A stretch of DNA of 10,121 bases from Fibrobacter sp. UBA1313 (GCA_002307115.1 DBTP01000007.1:1-10121); one strand, 5' to 3'; positions 1 through 6,842 are shown, counted from the first letter of the stretch. Made by a program: numbers and translations. The notes: generated from the letters alone by a model not told the origin.

Positions 1-852
1 GGGTTGGGTTTAAGTTTTTCTCGATTTGGCGCGGATGATATTCCCTGGATTAAAGAAGGCGAAGCCATCCCGGAGGGTAGTGAGTACAATACCCTCAGTA
101 TTGCAGATTACATATTCACCATGGCCTGGGGCAAACGTTTTGGCAAGTTGGATGTGGGTGTTTCTTTTCACGGCTTGTATCGCGAATTAGATCAAACTGG
201 TTGGGGCTTTCGTGGGGATGCGGGGGCGCGTTATCGATTATTTTCGGGGCTCTCTTTGGCGACATTCCTCAAGGGTTGGACATCTTCGGCAGCCACGTGG
301 GAATCGGGCACTTATGAGTACAGTTCTCCAGAACTTTATGTGGCAGGGCGCTATGATCAACCCATCTCTTATTTTTATGGCACTTTGAGTCTTTTGTGGC
401 AGAGTGCGGGCATTTTTCATAGGGAAGATCGTGATTTAGACTGGGATGGGGAAGCCAATGGCGGTCGTTTGTGGGATGATCCCGGTGATTGGTTCTTGGG
501 AGGCCGTGCGGGGGCTGAATTTATTTTTGATTTTGGGCTTTCTTTGCGGATGGGTCTTGCAAGTATCGGCGAATTGCAGAGCTGGACGGCAGGCGCTGGT
601 TTGGAACTTTCTAATTGGCTCAAGGTGGATTATGCTTTTGAATCTCACCCCGTATTGTCTGCTGTGCATCGTGTGAGTATTTGTGTGAGTCCTGGATTGT
701 TTCTGCATCCTCCACATAAGCCTACGGTGATTGCTCCTTCTGCAACGCAAACCAAGGCTTCTTCCGTATCGGAATTAGAACCCACAGAAGAGGGGTCTCA
801 AATCGAGAAGCCTGAGGCAGAATCTTCGGGCGGGGTACATTGGGAAGAGTAA
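1..852 (+). CDS. PorV/PorQ-like outer-membrane beta-barrel protein, 3' part
   Basis: The reading frame is open from the first base, so the gene begins upstream and about 283 codons are visible. A TTG at 4 is in frame, but nothing marks it as a start. The protein has alternating aromatic and small residues with repeated Gly-rich strands, typical of an outer-membrane barrel. Near its C-terminus (around residues 210-230) a strand pair reads VDYAFESHPVLSAVHRVSI, close to the VDYAF...LG..HRISL ending I know from the PorV/PorQ (UPF0164-like) family. Some members of that family serve type IX secretion as shuttles or anchors; others have no known role. Oddly, about 45 residues rich in Pro, Ser, Thr and Glu follow the last strand, so the protein does not end in an aromatic beta-signal. 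It heads a run of six closely spaced plus-strand genes. Family assignment is moderately sure; function is unknown. Confidence 0.6.
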   Translation, partial: GLGLSFSRFGADDIPWIKEGEAIPEGSEYNTLSIADYIFTMAWGKRFGKLDVGVSFHGLYRELDQTGWGFRGDAGARYRLFSGLSLATFLKGWTSSAATWESGTYEYSSPELYVAGRYDQPISYFYGTLSLLWQSAGIFHREDRDLDWDGEANGGRLWDDPGDWFLGGRAGAEFIFDFGLSLRMGLASIGELQSWTAGAGLELSNWLKVDYAFESHPVLSAVHRVSICVSPGLFLHPPHKPTVIAPSATQTKASSVSELEPTEEGSQIEKPEAESSGGVHWEE

Positions 853-872
853 AATAGGCTATATTTTGCTTT

Positions 873-1505
873 ATGAGCGAATTGAAGAATTATCGAGAAG
901 TTGGCATTTTTGATTTGTTATCCGCACCACTGAATCCTATCGGGGCTTTTGATGCGGAACAGTTTAAAATTGACGCTCAAGTATTGTTATCGCAAGGTTC
1001 AAAACATGTGGCTGTAGATCTCACGGGACTCGATTTCTTATACAGTGATGCGTACAATGCTTTTATGCAGTTTCAGCAGGCATTATCTAGAGTCGAAGGC
1101 ACTCTCGGCATACTTACCAACAACAAGATTATTATTGATGGTTTACATCGTGCGGGTTTAGACCGCAGTGTTCATGTCTTTCGTGAAGAAGCCGCCTTGA
1201 TGGGTTATTCCATTAAGGAGCCGGTCATCGAAGAAAAATCGGAAATGTTGGCTTCTACACAGGCTGCTTCTGAAAATGCTCTCACTACAGAGAACGAAAT
1301 GTTGAATGTTACGGGTCGCAAACGAGCTTCGGGTCGATTTACCAAAAGTTTCAATGCCATTTGCGATGACCCTAACGATTGCAAAATTAGTGGAGGGATG
1401 CAAAGGCCCTTCCTCGAAGATGAACCCGGTTCCCATGTTTGGATTGGGGTTGTTCTTGTGATGCTGGTTTTGAGTGCTACAATTGCCTTTTTAGTGCTTC
1501 GATAA
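873..1505 (+). CDS. STAS-domain protein with C-terminal membrane anchor
   Basis: 210 residues. Residues about 5-115 look like a STAS domain, the fold of anti-sigma-factor antagonists such as SpoIIAA. The core VDLTGLDFLYSDAYNAF (48-64) aligns with the family's strand-turn-helix VDLS.L.F.DSSGLGAL. In that alignment Ser58 is kept, but the serine normally phosphorylated by the partner kinase is Asp59. The GLHRAGLDRSVHVF segment (90-103) matches the usual distal STAS region of the type 'F...GL...F'. A polar, low-complexity linker (about 118-187) leads to one hydrophobic segment (188-209) ending in Arg, so the protein is probably tail-anchored in the inner membrane with STAS in the cytoplasm. The ATG has no clear Shine-Dalgarno sequence; the upstream 20 nt are AT-rich. 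The partner is unknown, and no kinase or sigma factor lies in the window. Confidence 0.65.
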   Translation: MSELKNYREVGIFDLLSAPLNPIGAFDAEQFKIDAQVLLSQGSKHVAVDLTGLDFLYSDAYNAFMQFQQALSRVEGTLGILTNNKIIIDGLHRAGLDRSVHVFREEAALMGYSIKEPVIEEKSEMLASTQAASENALTTENEMLNVTGRKRASGRFTKSFNAICDDPNDCKISGGMQRPFLEDEPGSHVWIGVVLVMLVLSATIAFLVLR

Positions 1506-1513
1506 TTTTTTTT

Positions 1514-2446
1514 ATGCCGGTTGAATTTCGGGAATATCGGGGGTTTAAAAGAAAACACCCCACTCATCGAAAGGTTCCTTTATTTCGAATTCTCTTTTTG
1601 GCAATTGTTGTTTTTTTCTTGTATTTTCAAGGGACGTTTCATCGTCTTTATTACCAAGTTTTTCCCCTCGTCGTCCGTCCCCCTGTGTCCGTAACGCCTG
1701 AGACTTTGGCTTGGGATCAATGGTGCGAAATGCATCATGGAAAGCCTTTTCCTTTACAATCCGGTATGGGACAATGTTCTTGGGTGCTCAATAGCGAAAA
1801 CTCGCCAGTGCCCGATTTTCCTTTAGTTCGTTATGTGGTATCCGAAGACTCGTTGCCATACCCACTCAAATTGCATTGGATGGGTAAAATAAATGATTTT
1901 GAAAAACCCTCTCTTTTTGGATTCCAAACGGATCATTTGGAACGTTGGTTTTTTCATGTGCCTCTTGGAGATACTTCTTTTGTGTGGGTGGCAGACAATG
2001 GGTGTCGTTTTCCAGGGCCTTGCCCCGTGAATCCATTAGAAGGAGGGGTTCTCTCCATCTCTGAGGACTTTGACTTTGAAGGCCGCGAATCGCTTTTGAT
2101 GAAAGATCAGTTTATGGGCATTGGGGAATCTCCCGTTTATCCGATTCTGCCGGGTCGTGTCGTTTCGGTTTCTAAAGAGGCTTCGGGGTATACTGTAGAA
2201 TTGGATCATGGAGGTAATTTGATGACGCGTTCTACAGGTCTTTATTCTTTGGGTGAAGGCATTGCCCTTGGCGTACAGGTAAGTTCACTCATGGCGATTG
2301 CAAGGCTTGCACCAAAAGACAGCGCTACGTTTAATTTAGAAGTGATTCGTAATGGAAAATTTGTGCGATGGGATGCTTTTTTTTCTGAGGCACATCCGGT
2401 CCCCGATAGTCTATTTGCTACATTCCGAAAAGGAATAGGATTTTAA
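1514..2446 (+). CDS. Membrane-anchored protein with degenerate LytM (M23-like) domain
   Basis: 310 residues from ATG 1514. An in-frame TTG at 1439 would extend the gene 75 nt, mostly into the STAS gene, so I reject it. A basic N-terminus (about 1-25) precedes one membrane segment (about 24-40); the rest should lie in the periplasm. Residues about 208-290 follow the LytM/peptidase M23 strand order: VYPILPGRVVSVS, then YTVELDHGGNL, then LGEGIALGVQVSSLMAIA, then FNLEVIRNGKFV. The zinc ligands are missing: there is no HxxxD, and the HxH position reads FNL. It is therefore probably a non-enzymatic LytM fold, comparable in principle to EnvC or NlpD, which regulate amidases. Four cysteines (71, 88, 164, 170) could form disulfides. 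Eight T residues and no Shine-Dalgarno precede the start. The stop overlaps the next ATG by 1 nt (TAATG), suggesting coupling. The fold is a motif-level inference. Confidence 0.6.
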   Translation: MPVEFREYRGFKRKHPTHRKVPLFRILFLAIVVFFLYFQGTFHRLYYQVFPLVVRPPVSVTPETLAWDQWCEMHHGKPFPLQSGMGQCSWVLNSENSPVPDFPLVRYVVSEDSLPYPLKLHWMGKINDFEKPSLFGFQTDHLERWFFHVPLGDTSFVWVADNGCRFPGPCPVNPLEGGVLSISEDFDFEGRESLLMKDQFMGIGESPVYPILPGRVVSVSKEASGYTVELDHGGNLMTRSTGLYSLGEGIALGVQVSSLMAIARLAPKDSATFNLEVIRNGKFVRWDAFFSEAHPVPDSLFATFRKGIGF

Positions 2447-3546
2447 TGCGCCTCATTTTCTTTTTTCTTTTAGCCACTTTTTCTTCCCTTTGGGTTGGGT
2501 GTTCTCAATCCGATGATGGACCAATTTCTTTGTACCCCGATGGTTTGGAAGTTGGGGGAACCGGTTATGTTCTTACCGCCATTTTAGATTCAGGGAATCG
2601 CTTTCATCTTTTAGATGATACGCTTGTTTTGCATCTCGATAGTATGTGGACCCTGACGAATTGTTTGCTCTCGAATATCGAAGTGAACGATTCTCTTGTG
2701 GATTCCGTGTTGACTCTCACCATTAAGTTGGTTTTGAGTGCGAGAGAAGACTCGGATTGCCCGGCTCCCTTTTTCCGCCCAGATACCACGTTGCACTTGC
2801 CTATCAAAGAGGAGTGGAAAAGGGCACGCGAAATACGTGTAGAAGGCAATGCGGTCAATGAATTGTTAAAAGATACCTCCGCTGCTGCTGCCACCACATT
2901 TAAGGATTCTATTTTGCTTCGGTCGGGTTCTTTTTCTTTGGATACGGTGGTAACGTATTTAGATTCTTCTTTTAAGGATCATCATAATTTTCCAAGGCGT
3001 GCAGGGGTGAATGAGGGCGTCCTCTTCCTTGTCGATTCCATTCATGAAACTTCTTATGCCTGGCAATCGATGGATTCTCATTGTAAAAAAATTCACGATG
3101 CTTGTGATGTGGTGCCAGATACTCTTTGGCCCTCGGCTTGGATTGCGGAGGATACGGCCTTTGTTCCTGTGCGCTTGACGTGCGCTAATGATTCTACGGT
3201 GTATTGTTTGAATGCTGATTGGGTCAACGATTCCACGAATTTGAGCGAAGCTATTTATGAGCATAAGGACACTACGTGGTACGTTTCTAATTATTACCTA
3301 GAAAAAATTCCAGAATGTGCGAGTCTCAACAGGGGTGACTTTTCAGCCAGTCTTCATCCTGGGTATTCTTCAAAATTTTCTCGTGAACTTTATATCCCTG
3401 CAAAAAACGAATATTCTTGTGGGCCTGCAGGACTTCCTCAATGGCTTGCCATTAATTTGTCTACACAAGAAGAAATTCTAGATTCGGCAACAACGACTGC
3501 GTTAGTGGAACAATGGTATTTGGCGACTGTTGGAGATGAACTATGA
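2446..3546 (+). CDS. Cysteine-rich secreted lipoprotein, unknown function
   Basis: 366 residues. MRLIFFFLLATFSSLWVGC is a lipoprotein signal peptide with Cys19 as the likely lipidated residue. The lipobox WVGC is irregular, with Trp at -3. The mature part is rich in Asp-Ser and Asp-Thr pairs (for example DSLVDS, DTTLH, YLDSSF, NDST), a style I associate with Fibrobacter-type extracellular lipoproteins. It has eight further cysteines (73, 105, 213, 220, 246, 254, 291, 325), an even number that could form four disulfides; 213/220 and 246/254 lie close together. I recognise no domain. AGGA-type sequence lies 5 nt before the ATG, and the start overlaps the previous stop by 1 nt. The end overlaps pdxA by 4 nt (ATGA). 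Exported, lipid-anchored location is fairly safe; the role is unknown. Confidence 0.75.
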   Translation: MRLIFFFLLATFSSLWVGCSQSDDGPISLYPDGLEVGGTGYVLTAILDSGNRFHLLDDTLVLHLDSMWTLTNCLLSNIEVNDSLVDSVLTLTIKLVLSAREDSDCPAPFFRPDTTLHLPIKEEWKRAREIRVEGNAVNELLKDTSAAAATTFKDSILLRSGSFSLDTVVTYLDSSFKDHHNFPRRAGVNEGVLFLVDSIHETSYAWQSMDSHCKKIHDACDVVPDTLWPSAWIAEDTAFVPVRLTCANDSTVYCLNADWVNDSTNLSEAIYEHKDTTWYVSNYYLEKIPECASLNRGDFSASLHPGYSSKFSRELYIPAKNEYSCGPAGLPQWLAINLSTQEEILDSATTTALVEQWYLATVGDEL

Positions 3547-4577
3547 AAAAAGAATTGATGCAATTACCGCTTTTGATAACCATGGGGGACCCCAATGGGG
3601 TGGGCCCTGAAATTTGTTTGCGTACGCTTTCAAAAAAACAAAAAAATGTAGTGCGGCCAGTGGCGATTGTGGGTGACTATAAAGTCTTGTGTAAAGCGGC
3701 CGACCTTTTGAAAATAAAAAAGAATTTGATTCTTGTGAATGAACCAGAATCGGTTGCTGCAGCAAGTAAATTGGGAATCCCCGTGTTAGAGGGCGGCATT
3801 CAATTGGGTGAATCGGTGAAGCCAGGCAAGATTACCAAAAAAGCGGGTGCGGCAAGTATCGGCTGGGTGCACCTTGCGACCCAATGGGTTTTAGATCAGC
3901 GCGCTTCTGCTGTGGTGACGGCTCCGCTTTGCAAAGAAGCTGTGGAGCATACGGTACCGGGGTTCCAGGGACATACAGAATACATTGGTGAAATGTGCGG
4001 AGACTCTCGCCCCGTACTTGCTTTAGTGCATAAAAATTGGGTGGTCGCACATGTGAGTACACATGTGTCCCTCAAAGAAGCCTGTGATCGCGTAAAGCAA
4101 GACCGTATTTTGAAAGTGGGCAAACTACTCCAAGATTTTCTTGTGCGTTATAAGGGTTCTAAGAATCCCAAAATTGGTGTGGCTGGTTTGAATCCGCACG
4201 CAGGGGAAGGCGGTTTGTTTGGCGACGAAGAAATTCGCGAAATTATCCCCGCTGTGAAAACGCTTCGCAAAATGAAAATCAATGCGATTGGCCCGCTTCC
4301 AGGGGATGTGGTTTTTCCGCAACTTCGTGTGGGTACTTTTGATGGCGTTATCGCTATGTACCATGATCAAGGTCATGTGGTTACCAAAACGCTCCTTTTT
4401 GACTTGGGCGAAAAAAGAAAAACCTGTGGTGTTAACACAACGCTTGGTCTTTCTGTGGTGCGTACGAGCGTAGATCACGGAACGGGTTTTGATATTGCCT
4501 GGAAGGCTAAAGCCGATGAACACTCTTTGTGCGATGCTTTGGAACTCGCTGATTTGCTCAAACGGAATATGCCATGA
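3543..4577 (+). CDS. pdxA: 4-hydroxythreonine-4-phosphate dehydrogenase
   Basis: 344 residues, near the usual 330-340. PdxA oxidises 4-phosphohydroxy-L-threonine with NAD, and the product joins 1-deoxyxylulose 5-phosphate in PdxJ to make pyridoxine 5'-phosphate (DXP-dependent vitamin B6 route, cytoplasm). Visible signatures are TMGDPNGVGPEI (13-24), HTEYIGEMCG (144-153), GLNPHAGEGGLFGDEE (215-230), GPLPGDVVF (250-258), AMYHDQGH (271-278) and VNTTLGLSVVRTSVDHGT (297-314). The metal-binding histidines should be His174 (VSTHVSLKEA), His219 (NPHAGE) and His274 (YHDQ). A GGAG sequence 7 nt upstream and the ATGA overlap with the lipoprotein gene support the start. The 3' end also overlaps the next gene by ATGA. 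A PdxA2-type 4-phosphothreonate dehydrogenase is possible, but nothing nearby suggests threonate catabolism. Confidence 0.93.
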   Translation: MKKELMQLPLLITMGDPNGVGPEICLRTLSKKQKNVVRPVAIVGDYKVLCKAADLLKIKKNLILVNEPESVAAASKLGIPVLEGGIQLGESVKPGKITKKAGAASIGWVHLATQWVLDQRASAVVTAPLCKEAVEHTVPGFQGHTEYIGEMCGDSRPVLALVHKNWVVAHVSTHVSLKEACDRVKQDRILKVGKLLQDFLVRYKGSKNPKIGVAGLNPHAGEGGLFGDEEIREIIPAVKTLRKMKINAIGPLPGDVVFPQLRVGTFDGVIAMYHDQGHVVTKTLLFDLGEKRKTCGVNTTLGLSVVRTSVDHGTGFDIAWKAKADEHSLCDALELADLLKRNMP

Positions 4578-5296
4578 TTGACTACACCTTTTCGGAATCT
4601 ATTGCAAAAGAAGATTGGACTTTAATTCTCAATTGCTCCATTTATCAGGAATGGATTGCGAAAGTTCAAAAAAAATTTAAAATTTCTGCGATTCATTTTG
4701 CATCGGTGGATTTCTTTGCCAAACGCCATGAACCCTTGTTCATTAAGTTGAATGCGGTGGCAACTCTCCCCGATGGTAAACTCGTGCATGGTGTAGTCTT
4801 TGTGCGAGGCAATGCGGTGGGCGTTCTTGTGGTGCTGCGCTCCGAAGGCAAACCTTATTTACTTTTGGTAGATCAGCCGCGTTTCCCGATTGGCAATGAT
4901 CACTCCTTAGAAATTCCAGCGGGCATTCTCGATTGGTCTCGTGATTATCGCAAGGTAGCTCTCTCTGAATTGAAAGAAGAGGCACTCATGGATGCGGACG
5001 ATTCCGAACTTATTGACCTCACTGCATTTTGGCATGAGCCAGGGGTGGAGGGTTTTGCGGGGAGTTGCGGAGTTCTTGATGAACTCATTCGTTTGTACGC
5101 CATTGAGCGCACGGTGACCAAAGAAGAGTTACGCGCGATGGATGGTAAAGATCAAGAATACATGGAAGAAAATGAGTGGATCAAAACTATTGTGCTCCCT
5201 TATGAAGATGCGGCTCATCAATTTGTAGATGGGAAAAATTTGATCGCTTTGTTTATGTACGAGCGTTGGCTGCGTGCTCAAGGGCGCTCGCTTTGA
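4574..5296 (+). CDS. Nudix hydrolase, NUDT14-like ADP-sugar pyrophosphatase
   Basis: 240 residues. The Nudix box at about 117-139 (GILDWSRDYRKVALSELKEE core) keeps the catalytic Glu cluster E132, E135, E136 of REUXEE. It has Ser for the Arg, Arg123 for the first Glu of GX5E, and Leu for the last Gly. The surrounding sequence resembles, from memory, plant NUDT14 ADP-sugar diphosphatases: HGVVFVRGNAVGVLVVL (72-88), LEIPAGILD (112-120), IDLTAFWHEPGVEGFAGSCG (147-166) and the LPYE region (208-211). Likely reaction: hydrolysis of an ADP- or UDP-sugar, or a related nucleoside diphosphate conjugate, to sugar phosphate plus NMP with Mg2+. The first ~40 residues are an N-terminal extension typical of that group. 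It is translationally coupled to pdxA by a 4 nt overlap and is the last gene of the operon. Nudix identity is sure; the substrate is inferred. Confidence 0.82.
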   Translation: MIDYTFSESIAKEDWTLILNCSIYQEWIAKVQKKFKISAIHFASVDFFAKRHEPLFIKLNAVATLPDGKLVHGVVFVRGNAVGVLVVLRSEGKPYLLLVDQPRFPIGNDHSLEIPAGILDWSRDYRKVALSELKEEALMDADDSELIDLTAFWHEPGVEGFAGSCGVLDELIRLYAIERTVTKEELRAMDGKDQEYMEENEWIKTIVLPYEDAAHQFVDGKNLIALFMYERWLRAQGRSL

Positions 5297-6239
5297 TTGC
5301 TTCTAAGAATCGCAGAAGTTCTGCACTTTTTAAAAGCGGCCACTGGTCGCTTTCTTTTTGCCCATTATCGAGGCAGCGCATGACCTCAAGGGCTTCGTAT
5401 TGGTAACCGTTTTCATTGGGGTTTGCGGGTATGGTTTCTACGTCGCCGGATTCCCTGGTAAGCGTAAGCGCGCAAGGCATGTGAAAACTGCGATGCATAC
5501 GAAGAGAGCCTTTGGTTCCCGTAATAAGAGCTTCTGTTTCGAGATTTTCTGCAAACGTACAAATTAATTTTGAAATAACTCCGTCTTTATGTTGGCAGAT
5601 TGCTTCCGTGCTCATATCAACGCCAGAGGGCGCTATCGTTGATGTTGCCAAAATTTTTTCCGGGTATCCGAAAAGGGTGAGGGCGAGGAATGCGGGATAA
5701 ATGCCGATATCCGCAAGTGAACCGCCCCCGAACTCCGGATTGAATAAGCGACTTTGAGGATCGTATTTGGCAACAAAACCAAAATTAGCGGTGAGTTGTT
5801 TGGGTTCTCCGATCACTCCTGATTTTATCCATTCTACGGTTTTGAGGTAAGAAGGGATAAATCTTGTCCATAAGGCTTCCATGAGAAACAAATTTTTTCT
5901 GTGAGCGAGCGCAGTCATGATTGTCACTTCATGAGAATTCAAAGCAAATGGTTTTTCGCAAAGAACGTGTTTCCCTGCTTGAAGCGCTGCAATCGTATGT
6001 TCAAAGTGCATATGGTTGGGACTTGCCACGTAAATAATATCGACTTCTGGATCGTGAATCAGTTCTTCGTACGAACCGTAAGCTTTCGCAAAACCAAATT
6101 TTTTGGCGAAGTCTTTTGCTTTCTGTAGCTCGCGGGAAGCGACCGCATAACGTTTGGCTTGGAAATTTTCGGCAAGCCCGATTGAGAATTTCTGGGCAAT
6201 GTGCCCTGGGGCGACAATGCCCCAGTTCCAAGTTTTCAC
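5253..6239 (-). CDS. Gfo/Idh/MocA-family NAD(P)-dependent oxidoreductase
   Basis: 328 residues from GTG 6239, beginning MKTWNWGIVAPGHIAQKF, which places the Rossmann strand where the family has it. An in-frame ATG at 6272 would add 11 residues but overlap the upstream gene by 23 nt; neither start has a good ribosome binding site. Seen from the GTG: the dinucleotide loop G7-x4-G12, DPEVDIIYVASPNHMHFEH (about 64-82), the CEKP motif with catalytic Lys96, MEALWTRFIPSYL (about 120-132), and GGGSLADIGIYP (about 171-182) with Asp177 and Tyr181. The EKP and EALWTRF motifs resemble dihydrodiol dehydrogenase and NADP-xylose dehydrogenase relatives, so it probably oxidises or reduces a sugar or polyol hydroxyl in the cytoplasm. 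The substrate is not readable. Its 3' end overlaps the Nudix gene by 44 bp and contains that operon's terminator. Confidence 0.85.
   Translation of the reverse strand: MKTWNWGIVAPGHIAQKFSIGLAENFQAKRYAVASRELQKAKDFAKKFGFAKAYGSYEELIHDPEVDIIYVASPNHMHFEHTIAALQAGKHVLCEKPFALNSHEVTIMTALAHRKNLFLMEALWTRFIPSYLKTVEWIKSGVIGEPKQLTANFGFVAKYDPQSRLFNPEFGGGSLADIGIYPAFLALTLFGYPEKILATSTIAPSGVDMSTEAICQHKDGVISKLICTFAENLETEALITGTKGSLRMHRSFHMPCALTLTRESGDVETIPANPNENGYQYEALEVMRCLDNGQKESDQWPLLKSAELLRFLEAIKASALEHAANART
5333..5359 (+). terminator. Rho-independent terminator of the plus-strand operon
   Basis: AAAGCGGCC (5333-5341), loop ACT (5342-5344) and GGTCGCTTT (5345-5353) form a 9 bp stem with one G-U pair. A T-rich tract, TTTCTTTTT, ends at 5359, and an A-run precedes the stem. 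This is a textbook intrinsic terminator 37 nt after the Nudix stop codon. It lies within the opposing oxidoreductase coding region and so must also encode amino acids there. Confidence 0.8.
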
Positions 6240-6249
6240 TTGGGCATGA

Positions 6250-6795
6250 TTATTTTTTTTGGAATAGACCATCCAAGGTCGCTTTGAGATGATCGATGCT
6301 TGCGGGCGTGAGTTCCCCATAGCGATAGAAGGATCCATCAGAGTTCACTAAGAATACCACAGGAACGTAACCCGTGCCATAGGTAGGACCAAACTTGCCG
6401 TTCACATCTTGGAAAATAGGAATGGTCGCGTTCAATTGATCCATAAACAAACGCACATCGTTTTTCTTGATGGTGCCGCCGATAGCAATCCCTATACCAG
6501 TGAGTCCTTTTGGCTCATATTCCTTGATGATTGATTGAATCATCGGAAATTTATCTTGGCAGTGGGGACATTTGGGGCTAAAATAAAAGATGAGTAGTGG
6601 GCGTTCGCTGAAATGGCTAAACAACATTCCTGGATCACTAATGCCGATGAGTGGCATGGAAAAATCCATTTTAAGTTTCGTACCTGTAGAATCTTGCATT
6701 AGGCTAATTTTTGCTTCTTCTTTTGGAGCAAGTTGAGCAAAAGAAGAAACAGCACAAACGGCAATCATCAAAAATAGAGGAAAAAGGAATCTCAT
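6250..6795 (-). CDS. Periplasmic TlpA/ResA-like thioredoxin-fold protein
   Basis: 181 residues. A signal peptide (about 1-20, ending SSFA before Gln21) sends it to the periplasm; there is no lipobox at the cleavage site. A thioredoxin-like domain covers about 45-178: LLIFYFSPKCPHCQ holds the redox pair Cys76-Pro-His-Cys79, and YVPVVFLV supplies the cis-proline (145). The insert between the second strand and helix (about 100-130) fits the TlpA/AhpC-TSA-like subgroup. Likely role: disulfide reduction or exchange on exported proteins, possibly in cytochrome c maturation, though no such genes are nearby. CPHC is also the DsbA-type active site, so oxidase activity is not excluded. AGGAG lies 5 nt before the ATG, a strong ribosome binding site. 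The oxidoreductase gene follows 10 nt after the stop, so the two are probably co-transcribed. Confidence 0.85.
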   Translation of the reverse strand: MRFLFPLFLMIAVCAVSSFAQLAPKEEAKISLMQDSTGTKLKMDFSMPLIGISDPGMLFSHFSERPLLIFYFSPKCPHCQDKFPMIQSIIKEYEPKGLTGIGIAIGGTIKKNDVRLFMDQLNATIPIFQDVNGKFGPTYGTGYVPVVFLVNSDGSFYRYGELTPASIDHLKATLDGLFQKK

Positions 6796-6842
6796 ATATA
6801 CTCCTAAGAATGCCCTGTAAAATACAATGAATTGTTAAAAAA

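Noticed and set aside
1439..1513. Extension of the LytM-like gene upstream to TTG 1439
   Set aside because: It lies mostly in the STAS coding region and would put 25 unrelated residues before a normal basic N-terminus and membrane segment; ATG 1514 fits better.
1205..1567. 120-codon minus-strand open frame across the STAS/LytM-like junction
   Set aside because: It is antisense to two genes in an operon and has no initiation site or recognisable protein features.
4125..4523. 132-codon minus-strand open frame inside pdxA
   Set aside because: It is antisense to the conserved PdxA metal-binding region; no signal or motif supports it.
6272..6338. Further extension of the oxidoreductase reading frame to 6338
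   Set aside because: It would overlap the thioredoxin gene by 89 nt and adds residues without family similarity.
6804..6840. Promoter for the thioredoxin gene (TTAACA and TATTTT boxes)
   Set aside because: The two boxes are only about 8 nt apart, so they cannot serve as one -35/-10 pair; no acceptable pair was found in the 68 nt gap.
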